Source of the DNA: Leishmania martiniquensis
Taxonomy: Eukaryota > Euglenozoa > Kinetoplastea > Trypanosomatida > Trypanosomatidae
Assembly (NCBI RefSeq): GCF_017916325.1
Contig: NC_090151.1
Coordinates: 191,001 to 255,000, forward strand
DNA: 64,000 bases
Reading direction: 5' to 3'
The number at the start of each line of letters is the position of its first letter. Within the stretch, counting starts at the first letter, position 1. Of the stretch, positions 56,390-64,000 are shown one piece after another. The translations under genes were made by a program, and so were the position numbers. Under the pieces are notes generated by a model, which saw only the letters and a program-made list of their open reading frames with translations, was not told the DNA's origin and did no database searches.

Positions 56390-59300
56390 CTACGCACTGG
56401 GCAGCGGGGCCTCGCACATCTCGCACACCACCATGCCGGGTGCATTAAAGAAGGTGCACACGGCGCATGACACGCCCTGTACCTCCACGGAGTTTGAGAT
56501 GCCTGGCGAGGGCGTCGCAGCAGCCACACCAACAGCAGATGCCGCCGGCACGGACCCACCGTGGCTGCCCTGGAGTCGCGTCTCACGGAAAGCCACCGTG
56601 TGCTCGCGGAAGACTGGCGCGGCAGATGTGCCACTGCAAGCGCCGGCTTGAAGCAGCTCTGGCGGAATCGCCTCCCACTCCTCGTCGAGCGTCGCCGTCG
56701 TGGCGCATGTCTGCGCGATGGCATCGACAGACTGGACCGAGAGCGTCTCACCGTCTCGGATGCCCAGCTCCTGAAGTGTGGCGTCGTCGAGCGATGCATC
56801 CTCCGACGCGGTTCCGCAAGGGTGCTCTCCCGACGCCTCCGTCGCCTGCAGTAGCGGCGAGCGACGCTTGAGGGGCTTGCCCTTTCCTCGGCTGACCTGC
56901 AGAGCCTCGGCGGGCACCAGGTACCCGTGCCTCTCGCGCAGGTGCGCGCTTATGTAGACCTTCAGCTGCCCGAGCGTCGTGTAATAGTGAATCCCCGCAG
57001 GGATCGCCGCAGTGCCAGCGGCGGCGGCGTTGCTGCCGCCTGTGTGCTGTACCGCGGCCGAGGTCAGCACGCTCACGGCGTCGTAATAGTTCTTGCGGCT
57101 CTTCTTCACGTGTATGTTCAGCCTCAACGATCCATTCACGAAGGACTCGCAGTGGGCGTCGAAGTCGGCGAGCATTGCCGCGCAGCACGGCGCGCACGCC
57201 GAGGGCACTAGCTCGCGTGCGCCTTTGTGAAAGCGCACCTGAACTACGGCGTCGGCGATGGGAACAGTCTGCGCACGAGCCTTGGCGACTGGCACCGCCG
57301 CAGGCGACGCGACCCTGCGATCCTCGTTGATGGAGGCAAAGGGCTTCGCTTGCTCCTTCGCTGACTCTGCCGAGCCCGCACACCCCTCCGCTGCCTCAGC
57401 GTCCACGTCCGTCACTTCCGCGTGAGGCTCCGCACCTCCCACTGTCGCCTCAGCAGCGGGCACACCCATGCTGACGCTAGCCGTCGACGTCGCGCGCGCC
57501 AGCATGCCCGGCTTGCCATACTGCGTCAGCACCGCCACATACTCGTCCATCGGCAATATCACCATCGGCGGTAGCCAGCACTGACTGCGGTGCTCTGCCG
57601 CCGTGGGGCCCGTACACGGTGCCGCTGCGGACGACGCTCCGGCCCGCTCTATCTGCATCCCACACCAGAGCAGCTCCGCCCGCTTCGCCCGCGCCCCTTG
57701 CCAGAAGCTGTCAGAAGGATTTAGCCACGATACCTCCAGCAGACTCCCGCAGTGCGCGCACTTGAACTTGTCGAAGGAGATGCGCGGCAGTGCCAGCAAG
57801 GGGTCGCTGGCGACATCATCGCCGTCTTTGCTGATGCCGGACGCGATGTCCTCGCTCTGCATCGCCGCGTACCACTGCGCCACCCACCAAGTCGGCACAC
57901 ATCCATACGTGATCGTGTAGTCCGGCACCGTCTGCAATTTCATTTTCTCCAGCGCCTCCTCCGCGTAATACAAGCGGCCCTCCAGTGTCTGCGGATCGGG
58001 TGGTGGCAGAGCCGTAGGAGCGGGAGGGATGCCTGTGGCTCTTTCTCCCCGGCCACCATCCTGGCCCCCTCCACGCCGCCGCATCTTCACACGCGCGTTC
58101 CAGGAGGCATCATGCTGCCGCTTCTTCTCTAGCGCTGTGTGCAGCCGCTGCACCTCGCTCGACTGGAGGGCCACTCGCTGCTGATGTGACTCGGTCCAAT
58201 TCCTCACGTACTCGCGGTACTCACGTTCGCCGTGCTGCTTGAAGAAGAGCCGATTCGGGTGCTGGGCAGCGAGCAGCTGCTCCTCGTTCTCTGCGCCACT
58301 AGCTAGCAGCAGTTTCGAGACCCCGGCGGGGGAGGTCATTGCCCCGGCAAGCCACAGAGACGGGTAGCGCTTGCGCTCCTCCATCCTCTTCATGCGCCGC
58401 TGGTGGCGCGAAGTGAGATGCTGTACGCTTGACCGCATGCACTCGGGGCACGTCGTGCTTGCTTCCGAAGCAGGGATGAGTGGAAGTAAGAGGCGCTCCA
58501 CGTCGTCCTCGCTCACGCTCCAGTGCGGGTTCGACGTACGCAGGGAGCCAGAGCGATGCGCCATCGTGAGCACCTCCACGAAGCGGCGCATCCAGTAGCG
58601 CCGCAAGGAGTCTGGGATGGCCAAGAGGTGCTGGCCAGGTCGCAGGACACCGTGCGGACATAGCACCTGCGCCGACAGGTTCAAGTCACCTCGGTCCACG
58701 TTAAGGGTGGTCAGGCTAAACAAGTTGCCTGCGTTCATGAGGGACGTAGAGAGCGTCTCGGGTACCGTAGGACACGCGAGAGAGGAGGCGGAAGAAGCGA
58801 GGGCGGTCAATGCTGCTGCTATGGACGACGTTGACGCCGTCGCTGCCGGCGGCGGCGCCATACATGCCTCGCGCATCACCAGCACACCCGTGTAGCCTTC
58901 AGCCTCCCGCACGCGGCTCCATCGAAGCTGGCTCGCGTAGAACGAAGCCCACGCCTCGACAACGGTCTCACTGACAAGCACGCGTCGCTGCTGTCCATCT
59001 TCACTCGCATGCTGCCACGTGTTCTGCGTACCTGCAGCTGGCGTAGCGGCACCGAGTCCAGCATCGCTGCTGCCCTGCTCCCCTTCCTCACCCCCTGTGT
59101 GTCTCTTCCACCGCTCAGCCTCTTCCCACGCACGTGTGAGGCTGCGCTCCGCCTCCTCATCCTCAGCAGTGCGCGAGGCAAGCGCCTGCACTCCGGCAGC
59201 CATGGCAGTAGCGCATAGCGGGCACATGTTGGTGTCCGTGATGGCGCAGTTCCACGGCGCGTCGCGGGCGGCGACGTACCCTGCAACCGACTCCCCAAAG

Positions 59301-61846
59301 CGAGCCGTCTGCGACGCCCCCGCTGTGAAGGCCGATGCGGGTGTGCCGTCGTCCTCCACCGTAGTCAAGGGCACGCCGCAGAGAGCGAGAAAACGGGCAA
59401 GCTTCGCAAACGCAGATGCCGAGACCAACTTGTACGATGCCCACGGCGACAGATAACCGTGCGCGCAGGTTAGCGCGGGCATTGCGTTCAGCAGCGAGCA
59501 CTGGCGCACCTGCTGACGAACCTCTTCAGCTGTCCGCATATGGCCGTGGCGGAGGGGGCCGGCCGTCGCAGTGACTACGGTACCTTCGACCGCGGCGCCG
59601 CAGCGACTGTCAGACGTGTCCTCCTGAGACTCAGCAGCAATCAGGCTCGCACCAATACCGGCAGCACCGCTCGCAGGCTCCAAATCGGCATCGTCCTCGG
59701 CACTGCCGGGGATGGTGTCCGAGTCCTTCTTGTTGCGCTTTAGCTGCGACTCGGCACCGCCGCCGAGCGCTGCCGCATCCACGTAGGCGGGCAAGAAGAA
59801 GCGGCCAAAGTTCTGCAACCAGCGAGTGGGAAGTACGTAGAGCGACTGCTGTGTCGTCGCTGCCGTCGATATCCATGCCGGAGGACTTGGCGCGGCCGCG
59901 CCGCTTTCGAACACGGCCTTCGCTGCTGTGGCCCACTCGTCGAAAAGGGTCGACGCTTTCGCACGCTGCTCCACCCAGTCGCGGCGCTTGGCGAGGCATG
60001 CCTCGTTTACGCGATCGACGTACTGGCGCAAGTATACGGGGTACTCTGCCGGGGTGGGGGTGGCGCTGGTAGGTGGAGCGGCAGCAAGGTGCTGTGGCTG
60101 CGGCGGGTTACCCGTGCTGGAGGGCTTCAATAACGACGCAGAGTTTGGCGATGACGATGGAGTGGCGATGCGGTGATACACAAGCAGGTAAGCGTCTGGC
60201 GACGTGCCGCGCTGTCCTTGGTAGCGATTCAGCCTCGAAACCTCTGCGTCGTTGAAGTTCAGCCACGAGCTGCCACTGTTGCACGACTCCGCCGAAGTGA
60301 TGGAGACCTTGCCGTGGTAGGTGTAGTGGCCAGATACAGCGGTGTCGCCAAGATGGTTCACCACACCGCGCAGCTCGTACAGATAGTGGATCTCAGTCTC
60401 CTCCGGCGCCGCGCCGTCACCGCCAGCAGGTGTCGATGTGCTGCTCTGCTTCTGCTCATGCCACTGTCTCATGTAGGTCGCCATGTCGAGCTGAAGCGGG
60501 AAGGAGGAAGTGGTTGTCACCTTGTGCCGCTGGAGTGTATGCACGTCGAACTCGAAGCGGTTCCAGTGGATCACGAGCACATCAGGCAGGGTGCGTATGT
60601 ACTGCAGCGACGTGGCCACCGCCGTTTGACCGCACTTATCGCACATGAACCCATCCACCGCCTCTGGCTTTGAGAACTGCGACAGAGACTCCTCTAAGGT
60701 GGAGCACACAGGCAATGAGAGGTACAGGAAGGGCTCGGCTCGCTTGGCCGACCGGCCGCACGCACCACACCGCCGGTCGTACAGCAGCGTCCCAGAGAAG
60801 GTGCGGGTGACAGCAGCCTTCACCGATGGGCCGCAATGGCACTGCAGCCAGTCGAGCAGCAGTGTGAAGAATTCCTGTGCGTCCTGCTGCACCTTTACAT
60901 CAAGGGAGAGGTACGTGGCGAACGATTGCGGGTCTGCCCCGGCGCCCTCGCGACTGAAGGCCATGAGAGCAAATAATTCCTTTAGCCCCGACTCGGCCAG
61001 CTGGTCGGCGCCGGTGCTGCCCTGTGCCTCTGAAACCGTCACGTAGTGACGCTCATTCCCCGTCGCGTCGTCGTTCAGAATCGCGCGGCGCACGTAGGTG
61101 ATGCTGAAGATGAGCTGCAGAACAGAGCTGAAGTAGCAAGTATTCATTAAGTTGCGCACGCCACGCCACAAGCACGGAAAGGTCGGATCGCTCATGACAG
61201 AACTTTCCGCAGCGTCGCCGGCGGCCGTCGCCCTCCGCTCGCCCTCGGCTGAGTCTCCGCGCGAGCTCTTCGTGGCTCGTGCTGCACCTTGCTCGCGCGC
61301 TGGTGAGGCGGGCAGTGACGACGCTGCGCCGACACTTGCCGCGGTCGTGCTGCTGCTCCTCACCTTAGGCAGCGGCACCACGTAAGGGCCGTCCCCCATC
61401 ATGGCCTTTAAGCAGTCCTCACGCGCTGCAGCGTCGCTACCGAGCAGCTGGAGACCTGCCATGCAGTGCGGCGACGCTGCGCAGTTCAGCAGGCGCTCCT
61501 TCTCGGACTTATGCTTCGTTATGCACGGCATCTGCAGCCGGTACGCCTTGCGAAGCAGTGCAGGCGGCAGGGCAGCGCGCAGCATCCGCATTTCCTCGCA
61601 TGGCGCGGGGTGCTCAATAGGGTCAAGAGGGGATTTGTGAGGCTCCCCTCCCCCCTCAGAGCTGGCAGCGGCGGCAAGGGGAGTCGCGCCACCGGCGGTA
61701 GCGCGCGACGGTGGCGCCAGCATCCCAAGCAGGTCTTGCCGAGGGGTGCAGTGGGCACGCGCACATCCCTCTAGTACCTCCGACGCCCAGAGATCGCTCG
61801 CACCCAACTGGGCAGCGGGCGCCGTCTTCGTCACGCAAGCATTCAT
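56390..61846 (-). CDS. Very large ubiquitin-specific protease (USP48-like)
   Basis: 1818 residues from the ATG 61844-61846 (MNACVTKTAP). The USP (C19) catalytic domain lies at about 225-560: Cys box GVRNLMNTCYFSSVLQ with nucleophile C237, QDAQEFFTLLLDWLQ, the zinc-ribbon Cys pairs (CGACG, CDKCG), VIHWNRFEFD, and the His box SGHYTYHGK with H507 followed by WLNFNDAEV. So it should be active. After a linker there are two similar modules starting C-(A/P)-H-G-x-L (about 810 and 1045) reminiscent of DUSP-type modules of USP48, a ubiquitin-like segment near 1620-1715 (LGQLKVYISAHL, LQELGIRDGETL), and a C-terminal RanBP2-type zinc finger (C1794, C1797, C1808, C1811). The order USP, DUSP-like, UBL recalls USP48. 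Substrate unknown; nuclear or cytosolic. Confidence 0.9.
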   Translation of the reverse strand: MNACVTKTAPAAQLGASDLWASEVLEGCARAHCTPRQDLLGMLAPPSRATAGGATPLAAAASSEGGGEPHKSPLDPIEHPAPCEEMRMLRAALPPALLRKAYRLQMPCITKHKSEKERLLNCAASPHCMAGLQLLGSDAAAREDCLKAMMGDGPYVVPLPKVRSSSTTAASVGAASSLPASPAREQGAARATKSSRGDSAEGERRATAAGDAAESSVMSDPTFPCLWRGVRNLMNTCYFSSVLQLIFSITYVRRAILNDDATGNERHYVTVSEAQGSTGADQLAESGLKELFALMAFSREGAGADPQSFATYLSLDVKVQQDAQEFFTLLLDWLQCHCGPSVKAAVTRTFSGTLLYDRRCGACGRSAKRAEPFLYLSLPVCSTLEESLSQFSKPEAVDGFMCDKCGQTAVATSLQYIRTLPDVLVIHWNRFEFDVHTLQRHKVTTTSSFPLQLDMATYMRQWHEQKQSSTSTPAGGDGAAPEETEIHYLYELRGVVNHLGDTAVSGHYTYHGKVSITSAESCNSGSSWLNFNDAEVSRLNRYQGQRGTSPDAYLLVYHRIATPSSSPNSASLLKPSSTGNPPQPQHLAAAPPTSATPTPAEYPVYLRQYVDRVNEACLAKRRDWVEQRAKASTLFDEWATAAKAVFESGAAAPSPPAWISTAATTQQSLYVLPTRWLQNFGRFFLPAYVDAAALGGGAESQLKRNKKDSDTIPGSAEDDADLEPASGAAGIGASLIAAESQEDTSDSRCGAAVEGTVVTATAGPLRHGHMRTAEEVRQQVRQCSLLNAMPALTCAHGYLSPWASYKLVSASAFAKLARFLALCGVPLTTVEDDGTPASAFTAGASQTARFGESVAGYVAARDAPWNCAITDTNMCPLCATAMAAGVQALASRTAEDEEAERSLTRAWEEAERWKRHTGGEEGEQGSSDAGLGAATPAAGTQNTWQHASEDGQQRRVLVSETVVEAWASFYASQLRWSRVREAEGYTGVLVMREACMAPPPAATASTSSIAAALTALASSASSLACPTVPETLSTSLMNAGNLFSLTTLNVDRGDLNLSAQVLCPHGVLRPGQHLLAIPDSLRRYWMRRFVEVLTMAHRSGSLRTSNPHWSVSEDDVERLLLPLIPASEASTTCPECMRSSVQHLTSRHQRRMKRMEERKRYPSLWLAGAMTSPAGVSKLLLASGAENEEQLLAAQHPNRLFFKQHGEREYREYVRNWTESHQQRVALQSSEVQRLHTALEKKRQHDASWNARVKMRRRGGGQDGGRGERATGIPPAPTALPPPDPQTLEGRLYYAEEALEKMKLQTVPDYTITYGCVPTWWVAQWYAAMQSEDIASGISKDGDDVASDPLLALPRISFDKFKCAHCGSLLEVSWLNPSDSFWQGARAKRAELLWCGMQIERAGASSAAAPCTGPTAAEHRSQCWLPPMVILPMDEYVAVLTQYGKPGMLARATSTASVSMGVPAAEATVGGAEPHAEVTDVDAEAAEGCAGSAESAKEQAKPFASINEDRRVASPAAVPVAKARAQTVPIADAVVQVRFHKGARELVPSACAPCCAAMLADFDAHCESFVNGSLRLNIHVKKSRKNYYDAVSVLTSAAVQHTGGSNAAAAGTAAIPAGIHYYTTLGQLKVYISAHLRERHGYLVPAEALQVSRGKGKPLKRRSPLLQATEASGEHPCGTASEDASLDDATLQELGIRDGETLSVQSVDAIAQTCATTATLDEEWEAIPPELLQAGACSGTSAAPVFREHTVAFRETRLQGSHGGSVPAASAVGVAAATPSPGISNSVEVQGVSCAVCTFFNAPGMVVCEMCEAPLPSA

Positions 61847-63153
61847 GAGTGTGCTCGCTGTGAGAAAGCTATGTAGAGAGAGCGGGAGGGAGGGAGGGAG
61901 GCGGACGAACACGGCAGACGGGAAGAGATCGGCGCGTGGGCGGGTAGGCAGTGAGGAGAGCTGCGGCGACTAGACCCGCCACAGCGAATCGAAGAAGCCA
62001 AACGGGGAGGAAGTTCAGTCGGTGGGCGGTCACGCACGCAGAGACTCACACAGCCACTGAGAGAGGTGAAGAGAAGACAAATTGGTGACCCGGAAAGGGG
62101 GGTGGAGAGGTAAGGTCAGGTGAGGAGGGGGAAGGCGCTGTGCCTCTGCCACCTCCGCCAACGTCAGCTCTTCTCTTTTTTCTTCTCACGCGAGGCAGAG
62201 GTGGGTTTCAGGTGAAGCAAGCGTCAACGCGCTTATCTATATTTATGTGTGTATGTGTGTGCGCGCGCACGCGTGTCTGTCGTTCAAAAAATGATGTCCC
62301 CGCGTACGTGGATGAAGCCAATCGAATATCCGTCAGCATCACACCAACCCTGTCGAGGGATGCGAAGAGGCAAGGCGAACGCCGCGACTGCGCCCCTCCC
62401 TCTCGGTCGGAGAGCGGCAGGGAGGGGAAGGGGGGTGAGTAGAGAGCCGCGTCGCGGGCGAGAAGGGGGCCGAGACTGTGCCGCAAGCACGTGCGACAGT
62501 GAGCAGGTGGGGGGAAGGAAGAACGGAAGCCGACATCGCGGTAGAGAGTCCAGAGTGCGACGACATGACGTTAGCAGGTGACCCGATGTAAAGCGGGGGA
62601 ACAGAGATGCTAGAAGTGAGGCCGGTGTGGAGCACCGGCCTCAACTCCGGGCCTGCTCAAGCACGCTCATGCCCGCAGTGCTCTTCGGCGTACAAGCACG
62701 TGAGCGTGGCGAGCCCCTTCTGCGTCCCACCTCTCATAGGCATGCATGGGAGCAGCATCCAAGTTGCTCTCTGTGCTCCATAGAATCCTGAGATACGCCT
62801 TGTGTGTGATGTCCCTACACAGCCACGTGCGAGAGCACGCCGCTGCGCTCTCTCCCCCCTCAGACTCGTCCACCCCCTCTCTGGAGGTGCTCGACGGACT
62901 TAGCGAAAGAGAACGTGAGGATAGCGGGAGCCCTCTTTTCTTTTTTCTTTTTCGCAGCGAAGCCGCAGATTTACGCGCATCGTATCGCGATGCAGGGGTT
63001 CCAACACCCCCTCCACCCACCCCTGGCGCTGCGCTGAGTAGAGCGAGCACCCGCCCTGATTATATATACGCAAAGAAACCGCACCAGCCCCACCCCCACG
63101 TCTGTGTACCCCAGACGTAAGGGTCGCCCTCGAGCTGCGAAACTGCCGCGCAC
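61847..63153. other. Intergenic region USP gene - partial gene at right edge
   Basis: About 1.3 kb. Contains the USP acceptors, a TG/CG alternating stretch at 62246-62274, and a short inverted repeat of GGCCGGTG...CACCGGCC at about 62620-62641. No gene seen. Confidence 0.55.
61858..61905 (-). promoter_or_regulatory. Candidate spliced-leader acceptor(s) of the USP gene
   Basis: Minus-strand CCGCCTCCCTCCCTCCCTCC followed by CGCTCTCTCTACATAG (AG 61870-61869) and then CTTTCTCACAG (AG 61859-61858). Leader 11-22 nt. Supports the start at 61846 over the GTG-initiated frame. Confidence 0.65.
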
Positions 63154-64000
63154 TCACGCCAGTAGGGTGAGCAGCGGGTACTGGTCTGACACGGAGCAGC
63201 GCACGCGAGAGCTGACCCGTGCCTGTCGGGGCGGAAAGGACAACGCCTCCTCAGCGCGTGTTATCGGGGGCGCGTCAGCTACTGCAGATCCAGGCTCTTC
63301 TGCCTCACCCTCAGGATCGCCGCTGGCAGTTTCGGCAGTTGCCGAGAGTGCCGACGTTGCGGGCCTACGCTTGGTGTTCTGCAGATTGAGATACCGCGCA
63401 TGCCAAGCCTGCTCAGACGCCGACAGGTCGACCTCCACGGTGGGCCGCAGTACCACCACGCGGCAGTAGCGATATTGCCGCAGAAAAGGGTGGGCGGAAA
63501 GGTGCCCGCTTCGCGAAGGTGGGCCACGGCGCACCCAGCCCCGCAGAAGGCAGCGCTGAAACCGCCCAGCTACCTCTGGCATGCCCACGGTAATGTCATC
63601 CGACGCGCAAACGTCATCGTCGGCGCCCTCTGTCGTTCCATGGGCCCCCGCCGCTGAAGCCGCCGTGCCATCGTGCCGATCCCCAGCGTGTTCGACAAGC
63701 GTGGCCGCGCGCACTGAAGAGGAGCGTACTCGCCACGAGCCCGTCGTACCGTCCCGAGAGGCGGTGAGAGGGATCGGTGTGCCGACTGGGGCGTCCGCGG
63801 CTACGGCAACAACGGTGGTGGCTATCGCCTCCATGGCCTGACTCTCCGTCGTCTCTGAGGCAGCCGCCTTCTCCAGAGCACCGTCAGCCGTTGAAGGCTG
63901 AGTTGGAGGCGTCGATTGCGGCCTGCTGCTCGCCGCCTTGGACCTCACCACGCGCGCGAGCCTCTCCGACACCCCGGGCGACACCACATTTCGAGAGGGC
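63154..64000 (-). CDS. Unknown protein, C-terminal part (5' end beyond window)
   Basis: The frame is open from the stop at 63154-63156 to the right edge with no ATG that would be an obvious start, so only the last about 281 codons are seen. Residues near the visible N-terminus are Ala/Ser/Thr-rich and low complexity. A more ordered block follows: VAGRFQRCLLRGWVRRG, HPFLRQYRYCRVVVLRPTVEV and EQAWHARYLNLQNTKRRP. The C-terminus RVRCSVSDQYPLLTLLA is hydrophobic. No family recognised. Codon use matches the other genes on this strand. Confidence 0.7.
   Translation of the reverse strand, partial: PSRNVVSPGVSERLARVVRSKAASSRPQSTPPTQPSTADGALEKAAASETTESQAMEAIATTVVAVAADAPVGTPIPLTASRDGTTGSWRVRSSSVRAATLVEHAGDRHDGTAASAAGAHGTTEGADDDVCASDDITVGMPEVAGRFQRCLLRGWVRRGPPSRSGHLSAHPFLRQYRYCRVVVLRPTVEVDLSASEQAWHARYLNLQNTKRRPATSALSATAETASGDPEGEAEEPGSAVADAPPITRAEEALSFPPRQARVSSRVRCSVSDQYPLLTLLA

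Noticed and set aside
1..64000. tRNA, rRNA, CRISPR, transposon or strand-switch region
   Set aside because: I found no cloverleaf with box A/B, no rRNA-like stretch, no spaced direct repeats beyond microsatellites, no reverse-transcriptase or transposase motifs, and no change of coding strand. snoRNAs cannot be excluded by eye.

Overview
The window is from a trypanosomatid nuclear genome, most likely Leishmania or a close relative (Leishmaniinae). The reasons are: every protein-coding gene I can support lies on the minus strand without introns, as in a polycistronic unit; genes are separated by about 0.5-1.7 kb of pyrimidine-rich (minus-strand) sequence with TG/CA and GA microsatellites; many starts sit just downstream of a polypyrimidine tract and an AG, as for spliced-leader addition; the DNA is GC-rich; and the gene content matches the kinetoplastid pyrimidine cluster. 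That cluster has separate DHODH, ATCase, dihydroorotase and CPSII genes plus an OMPDC-OPRT fusion in 'reverse' order ending in the glycosomal signal SKL. Species cannot be fixed from the sequence alone.

Layout, left to right (transcription runs right to left). 1-20.4 kb holds de novo pyrimidine synthesis: 5'-part of DHODH (cut by the left edge), aspartate carbamoyltransferase, the glycosomal OMPDC-OPRT bifunctional enzyme, an NRK/uridine-kinase-like P-loop protein, two histone H3 genes, dihydroorotase and the giant CPSII. A third H3 gene follows at 22 kb. Together these enzymes cover all six steps from glutamine/bicarbonate to UMP. 23-32 kb: a large low-complexity conserved-type protein, a SPO11-like topoisomerase and a PPIL4-type cyclophilin-RRM protein. 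33-35 kb: two neighbouring RBX/APC11-type RING-H2 proteins with a possible small Cys-rich ORF between them. 35-46 kb: a long coiled-coil protein, a probable mitochondrial protein, the AP endonuclease and eIF2A. 46-64 kb: a LysM protein, a Ser/Arg-rich protein, an LRR protein, a very large USP48-like deubiquitinase and the 3' part of another gene cut by the right edge.

The most interesting observation is in CPSII. Beyond the expected GATase, CPS-A, CPS-B and MGS-type regulatory domain, its last about 370 residues read as a degenerate argininosuccinate-synthetase-like domain whose pyrophosphate loop is no longer SGGxDxS. Other notable points: the three H3 copies form a gene-conversion mosaic that shares a 17-bp 3'-flank element resembling the trypanosomatid S-phase octamer; the SPO11 Toprim metal motif is D-x-N instead of D-x-D; and one RBX-type RING is split by a long insertion.

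Start codons were chosen as ATG only. Several longer open frames begin at GTG and run through the splice acceptor, so they were shortened. All functional calls are from reading the sequence; no database search was possible.
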